Below are positions 1-8,292 of a stretch of DNA of 64,000 bases, one piece after another (the first letter of the stretch is position 1; each line of letters starts with the position of its first letter). The translations under genes were made by a program, and so were the position numbers. The notes under the pieces are model-generated. The model made no database searches. It had not been told where the DNA came from and saw only the letters and a list, made by a program, of their open reading frames with translations. The stretch comes from Pseudomonas kitaguniensis (GTDB taxonomy: Bacteria; Pseudomonadota; Gammaproteobacteria; Pseudomonadales; Pseudomonadaceae): NCBI RefSeq assembly GCF_009296165.1, contig NZ_VUAZ01000021.1, forward strand, positions 1 to 64,000, written 5' to 3'.

Positions 1-36
1 CGAAGATTCAACTCGGTAAATAGACCGAGGTGCGGC

Positions 37-112
37 CATCGGGAGCAAGCCCCCTCCCACATTCTGAATGTGTGAGCACGTTCAAAGTGTGGGAGGGGGC
101 TTGCTCCCGATG
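37..112. repeat. REPIN-type inverted repeat
   Basis: Two inverted arms of about 26 bp (37-62 and 87-112, core GGGAGCAAGCCCCC) flank a 24-bp spacer. The arm sequence is the GTGGGAGGGGGCTTGCTCCC type of REP element that is common between genes in the P. fluorescens group. It lies downstream of mksB. It is probably mobilised in trans by a RAYT transposase; none is visible in this window. Confidence 0.85.
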
Positions 113-130
113 AGGCCCTCAAACCCCAGC

Positions 131-168
131 CCAAAAAAAGGCCGCGATCCCCAGGATCGCGGCCTTTT
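131..168 (-). terminator. Rho-independent terminator of the mks operon
   Basis: A 13-bp perfect stem (138-150 with 154-166, loop CCA) is followed, read on the minus strand, by a run of seven T. It starts about 20 bp past the mksB stop, so it most likely ends the mksF-mksE-mksB transcript. Confidence 0.85.
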
Positions 169-186
169 GCGTATCAGCGAATAAAC

Positions 187-3027
187 TCAGACTTCATCCA
201 GCTCCGGCTCGTCCGCCTGCACATTCACCGTCGCCTTCACGGCATCATGACGACGGATGTACTTCCAATCCGCCTCATCGATATAAATGCCATTCGGCCC
301 GCTGCCGCCTTCCAGGTCGATTGCCACCTGGGCCGACACCTGCGGTTTCACACTGGCCAGAATCGGCACAAAGCCCAACTGCAAACTGGTTTCGAGCAGC
401 GCCGCCTGGTTCTTCTCGTCGATGTCCGCGGCCTCATCCAGGTAGTACGGCAAGCGCACGCGCCCAGCCTGGTCGCGGTCCATCAAGTGCAGCAACAAGT
501 ACATGTTGGTCAGCGCCTTGATGGTCATGGTGGTGCCGTTGGACGCGGCGCCATCAATGTCGGTGTGAATCACTGGCTGGCCGTGCACCTTGGTGATTTC
601 GAAGGCCAGTTCGAACAAATCCTTGAGGCCCAGCTGGTTGTGGTTGGCGGCCACCAGGCGCGCCAGGTATTCCTTGGCCTCTTCGTTCTTGTTGTCTTGC
701 TCGGCGCTCTGGCTCAGGTCGAACACCGACAGCGTTTCGCCTTCTTCATATTGACCGGCACTGTGGATGATCTGGTCGATATGCTTGAGGGCTTCCTTGT
801 TCGGCGCCAGCACGATGCGAAAGCTCTGCAGGTTGGACACCTGGCGCTTGTTGATCTCGCGGTTGAACAGTGCCAGTTGGTGTTCCAGGCTGTCATAGTC
901 GCTGCGGATATTGCGCAGGGTCCGCGCGATGTCGGTGACGGCCGCACGGCGCGCCTTGCCGAGGGTCAGCGCTTCATCGGTGCGGTGTGCATAGGCGTTG
1001 ATCAACAGGTGCAGGCGGCGCTCAACGTCGTCCTCGCTGTCGAACTTGGCCACGCCCTTGAGGCGCACCTGCGCATACAGCGCTTCAATTTGCCCATCGG
1101 CGCGCAGCAAACCTTGCCAGCTGTCCTGATAGTCATTGAGCAGCGGCAGCAAGTTGTCCATCGAGTCATCGACCGGGTCCATGAACGGCGTACCGAACGG
1201 CAAGTCTGCCGGCAACAACTGGCGACGGCGCAGCGCGTCGTCCAGGGTTCGCTGCTTGGCTTCCATGTCGGCGATCTGACGGCCGACCAGTTGCAGCTTG
1301 GCCGACAGTTGTTGGACGCGCTCGGTAAAGGCATCGCTGGAACGCTTCAACTCGTCCTGAGCCGCTTCCATCTGCGCCAGGTTTTCGAGCTTCTCGCCTT
1401 CTTCGGCACTCAACGTTTGCGCGCGGCGGAAATCTTCCAGGGCCTTTTGCGCGTCCAGCACTTGCTGGTACAGCGCTTCGGTTTGGGTTTTGCTCGCCGC
1501 GCGGTCGGAGGCCACGGCTTGCTGGGTTTTCAGCTGCTTGAGTTCTTTTTCCAGGCGCTCTTTCTGGTCGCGCAACGCCGCGCGGTCGGCCAAAGCTTGC
1601 AAGGCCGGCGGCTCGATGTGGGAGAGGTCGATAGACAACCCTGGCACTTCAAAACGCTCGCCCTTGAAGCCATCAAGAATCTGCTCCAGGGATTTAACCC
1701 ACTGGCCGTCCTCGTCCAGCGTGATGCCATGCTCGCCTAGCGGCAGGCTGAACAACGAACTGTTGAACAGCCGCATCAGGCGCTCGACATCCGGCTGCGA
1801 GAATTCTTCGCGCAGTTTGGCGTAGCTGTTGTTGTCGGCGTGATCGAGCTGTTGCTTGACCGACTTGAAGCGTTTTTCCAGGTCGCGCAAACGCTCGTCC
1901 AAGTCCTCGGCGCTGAACTGCCGGGACTGCGCCAGCGCACCGGCCAATTCGTCGTGGGCATCCTTGGCCGCCAGCAGTTGCTGCTCCAGCACTTTGACGT
2001 TATCGACCAAGGCAAAACGATGCTTGAGCACCGAGAATTCGCCGAGCCAGCGCTGGATGCCGCTGATTTCGCGCTCCAGGCGCATCAGCTCTTGGGTGCC
2101 GCCGCGTTGATTGTTTTGCAGCGCGTCCTGCTCGTTGCGGTAATGCTCGGCCTGAATGGTCAGCTCTTCCTTGCGCGCGCCGGCGTAGTCCGACCACGTG
2201 CCCAGCAACGAATCCAGAAGTGGCGACAGGCGATGCAACTTGCCGCGCAACACGTCGCGCTGGCGAACGCCATTCGCCAATGCTTCGACCAGCGGCCCGG
2301 CGGCGACCAGAGAGTTGTAATCCTGCTCCATGCGTCGCACATCGCGGAAGGCTTCTTCGCACGCCGCGATGTAATCAACACTGCCGGAACGCAGGCTGTG
2401 TTCGAAGGCATCCAGGAACAATTGCTTGAGCTTGGCCGCGGTGATTTCGCGCATGTGCAGCAGGTTGATAAACAGCGCGCGGAAGGTCTTCAGGCTCTGT
2501 TCGCTGGTGGAGCGCAGCGGAATCAACGTCAGGTCGAGCGGGATCGACGTGTGCCCGCCCACCAGCAAACGACGCAGCTCATCCGGCTTCAGCTCGTAGG
2601 CTTTCAGGCCTTCGCGCTCAAGGTTGGTGAACAGCTCTTTCTGACGCAGGCAGGTGTCGTTTTTCTGGTAGTGGGCCAGGTCCAGCTTGCCGGCGTAGGC
2701 AAAAAACTGGTGACCGAAACCACCGCCCGGGCCACGGCCGACCACGCCGATGACGTGCGGGCCGTGGGGCAGGGAGACTTCCACGAGGATGTAGCTGGTG
2801 TCGGTGGCAAAGTAGAAACGCCGCGATTGCTCCAGCGTGTACTTGCCGAAACTCATGTCCGACATGCGCGCCAGAATCGGGAACTGCAAGGCGTTGATCG
2901 ACGCGGACTTACCCAGGTTGTTCGCGCCGTACACCGACAGCGGCTCTTCCAGCGGGAATAAACCCAAGCTGTAACCGGCGGTGTTCAATAGGGCGAAACG
3001 GCGGATGCCGTAGCGTTCCTTGCTCAT
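187..3027 (-). CDS. mksB: MksB, SMC-like ATPase of the MksBEF condensin
   Basis: This 946-residue SMC-like ATPase should form the DNA-embracing core of the MksBEF condensin, which acts on the nucleoid in chromosome organisation. A Walker A motif GANNLGKS lies at residues 34-41. Long charged helical stretches in the middle (about 290-420 and 480-740) fit a coiled-coil arm. A C-terminal Walker B-like YLDEAADID precedes the end. The start codon overlaps the mksE stop (ATGA), so the two are translationally coupled. Gene order F-E-B on the minus strand is the usual order of this system. No JetD/MksG nuclease or topoisomerase-like gene adjoins it, so this is the housekeeping form and not a Wadjet defence locus. 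The family assignment is firm; the cellular role is inferred from P. aeruginosa. Confidence 0.9.
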   Translation of the reverse strand: MSKERYGIRRFALLNTAGYSLGLFPLEEPLSVYGANNLGKSASINALQFPILARMSDMSFGKYTLEQSRRFYFATDTSYILVEVSLPHGPHVIGVVGRGPGGGFGHQFFAYAGKLDLAHYQKNDTCLRQKELFTNLEREGLKAYELKPDELRRLLVGGHTSIPLDLTLIPLRSTSEQSLKTFRALFINLLHMREITAAKLKQLFLDAFEHSLRSGSVDYIAACEEAFRDVRRMEQDYNSLVAAGPLVEALANGVRQRDVLRGKLHRLSPLLDSLLGTWSDYAGARKEELTIQAEHYRNEQDALQNNQRGGTQELMRLEREISGIQRWLGEFSVLKHRFALVDNVKVLEQQLLAAKDAHDELAGALAQSRQFSAEDLDERLRDLEKRFKSVKQQLDHADNNSYAKLREEFSQPDVERLMRLFNSSLFSLPLGEHGITLDEDGQWVKSLEQILDGFKGERFEVPGLSIDLSHIEPPALQALADRAALRDQKERLEKELKQLKTQQAVASDRAASKTQTEALYQQVLDAQKALEDFRRAQTLSAEEGEKLENLAQMEAAQDELKRSSDAFTERVQQLSAKLQLVGRQIADMEAKQRTLDDALRRRQLLPADLPFGTPFMDPVDDSMDNLLPLLNDYQDSWQGLLRADGQIEALYAQVRLKGVAKFDSEDDVERRLHLLINAYAHRTDEALTLGKARRAAVTDIARTLRNIRSDYDSLEHQLALFNREINKRQVSNLQSFRIVLAPNKEALKHIDQIIHSAGQYEEGETLSVFDLSQSAEQDNKNEEAKEYLARLVAANHNQLGLKDLFELAFEITKVHGQPVIHTDIDGAASNGTTMTIKALTNMYLLLHLMDRDQAGRVRLPYYLDEAADIDEKNQAALLETSLQLGFVPILASVKPQVSAQVAIDLEGGSGPNGIYIDEADWKYIRRHDAVKATVNVQADEPELDEV

Positions 3028-3725
3028 GCGTCGGTCTCCTGTTCTTCGGCGATGGCGCGGGCCATGGCGTCTTCTTCGCTCTCAAATTCGCTCAGGTCGA
3101 GCGGATCATCGGTCTTCAGCAGCTTTTCATCGCTGTCTTCGTCGATGATCACCGGCGCCGGCAATGGCAACACGCTGTGCACGCTGGCCGCGAGGTCGCG
3201 GTCTTGTTGCACCGACAAGCACACATCGAGAAAGCGGTGCATCGGCGGCAGGAAGCGGTACACGCCGTTGTCTTCGCTGGCAAAACCCAGTTGGGTCATG
3301 CGGCGCATGATTTTTTCTTCGAGTTCTTCCTGGGTTTGCACTTCGGCCTGGATAAACAGGTCGCGGTACTTCTCCAGCAGCGACGGCAGTTCATCGCGGC
3401 CCAGGCTGCCACCGTCGAGCACGGCAATCGGGTCACGGCCCTGGTCGGCCAGGTGCTCGACGATGATGAAGGTGAACAGCGCCAGGCGCTGCGCGGTCTT
3501 GTTGACCTGCGCGCTGGCGATGGCCGAGTCCGGCACGAAGTAGTAGAAACCGCGCGTATCGCACACCAGCTCAAAGCCCAGGGCCTTGAACAGTGTGCGG
3601 TACTGGTCCTGGAAGTTTGACAGTTGTGCGTACAGCTCCGGGTCGCGGCGGCTGACGTGGTAACCCTTGAACAGCTCGCGAAAGATCGGCGCCAGCTGGG
3701 ACAGTTCGGATAGATCAAGTTGCAT
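3024..3725 (-). CDS. mksE: MksE, condensin accessory subunit
   Basis: A protein of 233 residues that corresponds to MksE, the small winged-helix (KITE-type) subunit bridging the kleisin MksF and the ATPase MksB. The start used here (MQLDLSELSQ) lies 11 bp inside the end of mksF, and the stop overlaps the mksB start, so all three genes form one coupled operon. The reading frame is open further upstream, but that part runs inside mksF and is low-complexity Ser/Arg sequence, so it is not a real extension. The C-terminus is strongly acidic. Identification rests mainly on size, position and operon order. Confidence 0.85.
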   Translation of the reverse strand: MQLDLSELSQLAPIFRELFKGYHVSRRDPELYAQLSNFQDQYRTLFKALGFELVCDTRGFYYFVPDSAIASAQVNKTAQRLALFTFIIVEHLADQGRDPIAVLDGGSLGRDELPSLLEKYRDLFIQAEVQTQEELEEKIMRRMTQLGFASEDNGVYRFLPPMHRFLDVCLSVQQDRDLAASVHSVLPLPAPVIIDEDSDEKLLKTDDPLDLSEFESEEDAMARAIAEEQETDA

Positions 3726-4992
3726 TGGGTGTACTCGCGGAATTCTCGGGCGCATCAGCGTTGGCCGGGAGCAGGGCGAATGAGCGCAGGCTGACCTGGT
3801 GCTCGTGTGTGTGGTAATCGCGGCGTTCCAGGCGTTCGCGCTTGAAGCGTTTTTCACGCGAGAGTCGCGAGAACCAGTACAGCAATTCGTCGGTGGCGCC
3901 GTCGGGTTCCTGCGCAAGCAGCCAGGTCATCAGGTCTGGCATCGGCAGCGCGTCTTCGCAGCGCTCGAGCATTTCCTTGACCGTGCGCGGTGCGCGTTGG
4001 GCTTCGCCCTTGTGGGATTTGTGCGCCTTGGGGAAACGCGCCGGTTTGGGCTCAAAATTGGCCAGCGCATACACATACGCCTCTACCTGGCTGGCACTGC
4101 CGAGGAAGGTGCTTTGCGGCCGGCTGAACATCGGCATCGCCGCTTGCGGCACCGCGTCCAAACCTTTGCGGCGGATGGCCGACAATGCCAGCGCCGCGCC
4201 ACGCGTCACGGCGTTATGCCGGCGCGCTTCTTCACGCAGCGGCAGCAGCAGCTCGCGCGCGTGACGCAAGGTCAACTGGGCGCTGGTTTGCATTTCGAGG
4301 ATGCGCGCGTGGGTGCGCAGCAGCATGTCGTCGTCCACCAGGTGGCCGAGGCGCTGTTGCTCGGTGAGCATGCGCAGCAACACGTTCTCGACCTTGCGCA
4401 CGCCTTGTTCGAAGGCGCCGTCGGCGTTCACCAGTTGGATCATCGGTTCAACGTATTCGTCCCACGTCGCCAACACTTCGGCGTAACGCTGGCGCAACGG
4501 GATCTGCCGGTCGCTGGTCTTGGCGCGGTCGGCCACGGCGGCGAGCGCTTGTTCGTCGTTGGCGAGTTTTTTCAGCACATCGCGCACGCGCATATCCAGC
4601 AGGCGCAGTTGCCGGGCCAGGTCGTGGCCATCACGGATGTCGAAGGCGTCCTGAATGTAGCCGGCCAAACGCTCGAGGTGGCGCAGGTAGGCTTCGATTT
4701 CCAGGCACAGGCCGAGGCGGTGCTCTTTGCGCAGGTAGGCGAGGAAGTCGTGGATCTGCGCGTTCAGCTCGAAACGGTTCGGGCTTTTCGCAACAGGCAC
4801 CAGAATATCCAGGCGAATCCACACGTCCAGCAAACCGGTGATGTCTTGGGGCGTGCTGTCCAGTTGTTGGGCGGCCAGTTGCGCGCGCAGTTCGCTCAGG
4901 CTCAAGGTGCCTTGGTCGAAATGTTCGCACAGTGGCTCAAGTAAGGCCCAGTGTTCGGCGAGGGCGCGCAGGACGCGCTTGGGTTCGATCAT
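3715..4992 (-). CDS. mksF: MksF, kleisin subunit of the condensin
   Basis: This 425-residue protein is the first gene of the mks operon and fits MksF, the kleisin that closes the MksB ring. It is rich in helices (Leu, Glu, Arg) and has no enzyme motif, as expected. The N-terminus (MIEPKRVLRAL) is preceded by a 148-bp divergent region shared with the psi-like gene on the other strand. That region contains two perfect DnaA boxes. Length matches the MukF-like kleisins of this family (about 420-450 residues). Confidence 0.85.
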   Translation of the reverse strand: MIEPKRVLRALAEHWALLEPLCEHFDQGTLSLSELRAQLAAQQLDSTPQDITGLLDVWIRLDILVPVAKSPNRFELNAQIHDFLAYLRKEHRLGLCLEIEAYLRHLERLAGYIQDAFDIRDGHDLARQLRLLDMRVRDVLKKLANDEQALAAVADRAKTSDRQIPLRQRYAEVLATWDEYVEPMIQLVNADGAFEQGVRKVENVLLRMLTEQQRLGHLVDDDMLLRTHARILEMQTSAQLTLRHARELLLPLREEARRHNAVTRGAALALSAIRRKGLDAVPQAAMPMFSRPQSTFLGSASQVEAYVYALANFEPKPARFPKAHKSHKGEAQRAPRTVKEMLERCEDALPMPDLMTWLLAQEPDGATDELLYWFSRLSREKRFKRERLERRDYHTHEHQVSLRSFALLPANADAPENSASTPNAT

Positions 4993-5051
4993 GGGAATGG
5001 CCGGCTGGTTGGCGATTAAAAGTCGCGATTGTACTGCATCAGGCGCGGGAT

Positions 5052-5128
5052 TTATCCACAGCCGGTCAGTGCACAGTGGGCGATTGTTACCGAACAGCGG
5101 TAGAATCCCCGCTCTTTACTTATCCACA
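5052..5128 (+). promoter_or_regulatory. Two perfect DnaA boxes in the mksF / psi divergent promoter
   Basis: TTATCCACA occurs at 5052-5060 and again at 5120-5128, in the same orientation, inside the 148-bp region between the divergent mksF and psi-subunit genes. Both match the strong DnaA-box consensus exactly. A TAGAAT hexamer at 5101-5106 could be a -10 element for the rightward gene. Regulation by DnaA is an inference. Confidence 0.5.
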
Positions 5129-5140
5129 AGTGGCCGAGCT

Positions 5141-5923
5141 GTGCTTATCGAGTCCCGACGTCGCGCTTACTTGACCGCCATGCAGGTGGTCAACTGGCTG
5201 CCCCGCACCGAATTGCCGTTTGCCGCCCCGTCGCGGCCGCAGTTGCTGGACGCGCCCGAGCCTTTTGAGGCACTTGAGGTGTTGGGTGAGGAGGCCGCAG
5301 CGCCAGTGGCGGTGGTGAAGCCCGAGCCGCAGGCGCGGCCTGTTGTAGAGCGCGCAAAGGTCGAAGTACCGCGCCCGTCGCCAATCGCAAAACTTGCCGT
5401 CGCCGAAAAAGCGGCCCCGGTGGCCAAAGCCGCTGTGGTGCCGCCGCCACGCTTTGCCCTGCAATTGCTGCGGGCCGGGCGTTGCCTGCTGCTGGTGGAA
5501 TTGCCTACCGGCGAACGCTTCCAAACCCGCGACCCGGCCTACATGCTGCTCAAAGACATGCTGCGCGCCGCAGGCCTGCCCGACAGCCCGCAAATCATCG
5601 GCGACCCGGTGCGTTGGCCATTGTTGGTGCGCGGCACCATGGACCAAGGCCCGGAAGCCGCGCGTGACTTTGTGCAAGGTTTTGTTTCGGCACGTCTGGA
5701 GGACGAACCCTGCGTGTGCCTTTGGCTGATCGGTTTGCCCGCCGTGCGCTTTGCCGGCGAGGCGAATGCCGAAGCCTGGTATCGCGAACTGCAGATCGAA
5801 GGCCTGGGGTCTGTATGGGCCTTGCCGGGCCTGGAATTATTAATGGAAGAGCCACAGCGTAAGGCTGATGTATGGCAAGCCATGCGCCAGCTGATGGCGC
5901 GCTGGAAAAGTACCGATGAGTGA
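5141..5923 (+). CDS. holD: DNA polymerase III psi subunit-like protein (HolD-like)
   Basis: The protein has 260 residues from a GTG start: an N-terminal tail (MLIESRRRAYL), a long Pro/Ala-rich linker (about residues 35-105) and a folded C-terminal domain. The gene lies directly before rimI and overlaps it by 8 bp, as I recall for the P. aeruginosa psi gene (PA4679). In the clamp-loader complex psi links chi to DnaX. The Pro/Ala/Val linker often causes this gene to be labelled as TonB-like; there is no N-terminal membrane anchor to support that. An ATG at 5180 is an alternative start but has no Shine-Dalgarno sequence; the GTG also has only a weak one. Function is by synteny and memory of the family. 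Confidence 0.65.
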   Translation: MLIESRRRAYLTAMQVVNWLPRTELPFAAPSRPQLLDAPEPFEALEVLGEEAAAPVAVVKPEPQARPVVERAKVEVPRPSPIAKLAVAEKAAPVAKAAVVPPPRFALQLLRAGRCLLLVELPTGERFQTRDPAYMLLKDMLRAAGLPDSPQIIGDPVRWPLLVRGTMDQGPEAARDFVQGFVSARLEDEPCVCLWLIGLPAVRFAGEANAEAWYRELQIEGLGSVWALPGLELLMEEPQRKADVWQAMRQLMARWKSTDE

Positions 5924-6368
5924 CGCTTTATCCTTCCGCCCGATGACCGAGGCGGACCTCGACGCCGTACTCAAGATCGAATACGCGGCGTTCAGCCATC
6001 CCTGGACCCGCGGAATTTTTCTCGATGGGCTGGGCAAGTACCAGATCTGGCTGATGTTTGAAGGCGAACAGCAGGTCGGCCACGGCGTGGTGCAAATCAT
6101 CCTCGATGAAGCGCATTTGCTGAACATCACCGTCAAGCCGGAAAGCCAGGGCCGAGGCCTGGGTTTGAGCTTGCTCGAGCACCTGATGTCGCGAGCCTAT
6201 GAGGCCAAGGCCCGCGAGTGCTTCCTGGAAGTGCGTGACAGCAATACCGGGGCGTTCCGCCTGTATGAGCGTTACGGGTTCAACGAGATCGGGCGCCGAC
6301 GCGATTACTACCCCGCCGTCGGTGGGCGTGAAGATGCCGTCGTGATGGCCTGCACGCTGGTCGACTGA
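5916..6368 (+). CDS. rimI: Ribosomal protein bS18-alanine N-acetyltransferase RimI
   Basis: A 150-residue GNAT acetyltransferase that transfers an acetyl group from acetyl-CoA to the N-terminal alanine of ribosomal protein S18. The acetyl-CoA signature appears as QGRGLG at about residues 76-81, followed by the characteristic NTGAFRLYERYGF segment (about 110-122) and a basic RRRDYYP near the C-terminus. The start overlaps the end of the psi-like gene, indicating one operon. Length is standard for RimI. Confidence 0.92.
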   Translation: MSDALSFRPMTEADLDAVLKIEYAAFSHPWTRGIFLDGLGKYQIWLMFEGEQQVGHGVVQIILDEAHLLNITVKPESQGRGLGLSLLEHLMSRAYEAKARECFLEVRDSNTGAFRLYERYGFNEIGRRRDYYPAVGGREDAVVMACTLVD

Positions 6369-6380
6369 TTACAAAAGCCA

Positions 6381-6410
6381 CTGTGGAAGGAAGCAAGGTT
6401 CCTCCCACAG
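6381..6410. terminator. Hairpin between convergent rimI and HPr-related gene
   Basis: CTGTGGAAGGAA pairs with TTCCTCCCACAG around a short loop, with one bulged region. It lies 12 bp past the rimI stop and just before the stop of the convergent downstream gene. It could act as a bidirectional terminator or be a decayed REP element; there is no clear T tract. Confidence 0.45.
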
Positions 6411-6426
6411 TTGGCCCTGTGGTATC

Positions 6427-6831
6427 TCAGCGGTTGCCGTCTACCGGGTCCAGGTCGGCCAGTTCGGCCTCATCCAGCCCATTGCCGCCGCCTATCTCGT
6501 CTTCATCGACGATGCTCAAATCGTAATCCGCCGGCTGATCTTCGCCTGCATCGCGGGCATCGCGCGCGCCGTCTTCATGGATCAGCGTTTCCGGGCTCAT
6601 GTCATCATCGGTGGGCTCATGATCGTCCGTCGAAGCACCGGTCATACCGGCTTCGCGCACCCGTTCGTCGGGCATCAAGTGCTCGCGCTCACCCGGCGGA
6701 ATTTCATCGCCGATTTCTGCCGTCGGCGCTTGCTCGTCAAAATCCAGCTCGCGCATTGAGCCCATGCGATCTTCGTTGTCATCAATCGGTTCGGGCTGTG
6801 TAGCGCCGTAGGGACGTCGTGATTCAGTCAT
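6427..6831 (-). CDS. Acidic conserved pseudomonad protein (often labelled HPr-related)
   Basis: A 134-residue, strongly acidic and probably largely disordered protein (many Asp/Glu, Pro and Gly; runs such as DDNED and DEDEIGGG). Pseudomonad genomes carry an equivalent at this position between rimI and the carbonic anhydrase, usually labelled a phosphotransferase-system HPr-related protein. I see no HPr fold signature (no conserved His site), so that label should not be taken as function. No signal peptide or membrane segment. Confidence 0.7.
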   Translation of the reverse strand: MTESRRPYGATQPEPIDDNEDRMGSMRELDFDEQAPTAEIGDEIPPGEREHLMPDERVREAGMTGASTDDHEPTDDDMSPETLIHEDGARDARDAGEDQPADYDLSIVDEDEIGGGNGLDEAELADLDPVDGNR

Positions 6832-6983
6832 GGCCTATCCTCATACTGTGGGGCTTATAGTGTGTGGACAGGCATGGCCGCCTAAAGATTCAAGCTAATT
6901 TAGCCTGGCTATTCTCGCGCCGCGCGTGACCCGCACCAGCGGTGGTGTGTCAAAGCTGGGCATCATTCCTGAGGCTTTCCCTG

Positions 6984-7628
6984 ATGAACGAACTACAAGA
7001 CTTGCTTGATAACAACGAACGCTGGGCGGATGCGATCAAACAGGAAGATCCCGAATTCTTCGCCAAGCTCGCCCGCCAGCAAACCCCGGAATACCTGTGG
7101 ATCGGCTGCTCCGATGCGCGGGTGCCGGCGAACGAGATCGTCGGCATGCTGCCAGGCGATCTGTTTGTGCACCGTAACGTGGCCAATGTGGTGCTGCATA
7201 CCGACCTTAATTGCCTGTCGGTGATCCAGTACGCAGTCGATGTGCTTAAGGTCAAACATATCCTCGTCACCGGCCACTATGGCTGTGGCGGTGTGCGTGC
7301 CTCGATGCAGGACCGCCAGTTTGGCCTGATCGATGGCTGGCTGCGCACGATTCGCGACCTCTACTACGAAAACCGCGAGCTGCTCGCCCAACTGCCGACG
7401 GAAGAAGAGCAAGTTGACCGCCTCTGCGAGCTGAACGTGATTCAGCAGGTGGCCAACGTCGGCCACACCAGCATTGTGCAGAACGCCTGGCACCGTGGGC
7501 AAAACCTGTCGATTCATGGCTGCATCTACGGCATCAAGGATGGCCGCTGGAAGAGCTTGAACACCACCATCAGTGGTTTCGAGCAATTGCCGCCGCAATA
7601 TCGCCTGCGCCCGTTGGGTGACGCTTAA
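6984..7628 (+). CDS. can: Beta-class carbonic anhydrase
   Basis: The 214-residue cytoplasmic enzyme interconverts CO2 and bicarbonate. The zinc ligands of the beta class are present: C-S-D-A-R near residue 42 and H-Y-G-C-G-G near residues 98-103. The start at 6984 (MNELQDLL) is chosen over the upstream in-frame ATG because GAGG lies 9 bp before it. Length and the Can-type C-terminus fit the family. The stop overlaps by 4 bp the end of the convergent gene on the minus strand. Confidence 0.93.
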   Translation: MNELQDLLDNNERWADAIKQEDPEFFAKLARQQTPEYLWIGCSDARVPANEIVGMLPGDLFVHRNVANVVLHTDLNCLSVIQYAVDVLKVKHILVTGHYGCGGVRASMQDRQFGLIDGWLRTIRDLYYENRELLAQLPTEEEQVDRLCELNVIQQVANVGHTSIVQNAWHRGQNLSIHGCIYGIKDGRWKSLNTTISGFEQLPPQYRLRPLGDA

Positions 7629-8149
7629 ACAGGTTTGTTACGGTCGCGCTGCTCCAGGAACAACTGGCCTTCTGCGCTGAGTTGTTCCTGCGGGCCTTTG
7701 ATCCAGCCCCGGCAGTTGGGCCCGGCGCATTCGCAGGCAAACTGGCGGTGCAAGACGTCGCCGGCGTTGGCGAAATCAATGGTCAGCCAAGTGTTGGCGG
7801 CAATCGGCAGCACTGACCAAAGCTCCAGGTAGGCCGTGTCGAAATACACATTCGGGTCGCAGGCGTGACGCAGTTGGCCGCAGACCCACGGGTCATACAG
7901 CTGGATCCGTGCCGAGATCTGGAAGGAATGCTGGCGTCGTTCACTCAAGGCATAGCCGAACACCCTGGCGATGAGCGTGTGGTTGTCGAACGCTACGCGC
8001 GATTTGATCCCGGCGGCTTCGCCGTTTGGGGCACGCACGATCTCAAACTGGCGTGTGGTCGGATAGCCGTACTCCGCTGATGTTGTCGCAAACGGGTACA
8101 GACCAGCATTGTCAGCGTCACTAGCCTTATCCCTGGCTGGAGTTTTCAT
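7625..8149 (-). CDS. SET/post-SET-like small protein
   Basis: This 174-residue protein has the tail of a SET methyltransferase: H-x-C-D-P-N (about residues 95-100), an LTIDF segment near 126-130, then F-x-C-E-C-x-x-P-N-C-R-G (about 140-152), which matches the zinc-binding post-SET pattern C-x-C-x4-C. The first 90 residues do not show the usual GxG SAM motif. It may be a divergent SET-domain lysine methyltransferase or a zinc-binding relative with no methyltransferase activity. An operator-like palindrome lies about 100 bp upstream. The motif reading is direct; enzymatic activity is uncertain. Confidence 0.55.
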   Translation of the reverse strand: MKTPARDKASDADNAGLYPFATTSAEYGYPTTRQFEIVRAPNGEAAGIKSRVAFDNHTLIARVFGYALSERRQHSFQISARIQLYDPWVCGQLRHACDPNVYFDTAYLELWSVLPIAANTWLTIDFANAGDVLHRQFACECAGPNCRGWIKGPQEQLSAEGQLFLEQRDRNKPV

Positions 8150-8245
8150 GGTTTTCCTGAAATGGGCTGCATCGACCTGCCAATGGTGTCGAGTGCCAGT
8201 CTTGCAGCGAATGGGTCCGGCTTAAGACTCGCTGAACAGGCTGCC

Positions 8246-8277
8246 GATGACTACTGTCAATGTTGACAGTAATCATC
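8246..8277. promoter_or_regulatory. 32-bp palindrome upstream of the SET-like gene
   Basis: Two 15-bp arms with a single mismatch (core ACTGTCAA-TG-TTGACAGT) are separated by only two bases. The spacing is too tight for a normal RNA hairpin and typical of a dimeric repressor operator, although seven T follow on the plus strand. It lies 97-128 bp upstream of the minus-strand SET-like gene. Confidence 0.4.
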
Positions 8278-8292
8278 GTTTTTTTGTGCGAC

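Noticed and set aside
247..1740. 497-codon open frame on the plus strand opposite mksB
   Set aside because: It is the antisense shadow of a GC-rich gene: Gln/Val/Leu/Arg-rich, no ribosome site, no recognisable domain, and mksB is secure on the other strand. The same holds for 1840-2961 and 3799-4944.
187..4992. mks operon as a Wadjet anti-plasmid system
   Set aside because: No JetD/MksG gene adjoins the three genes and the synteny is that of the housekeeping pseudomonad MksBEF locus.
5141..5923. TonB-like energy transducer
   Set aside because: The Pro/Ala/Val-rich stretch is a linker; there is no N-terminal membrane helix and the gene sits before rimI, where the psi subunit is found.
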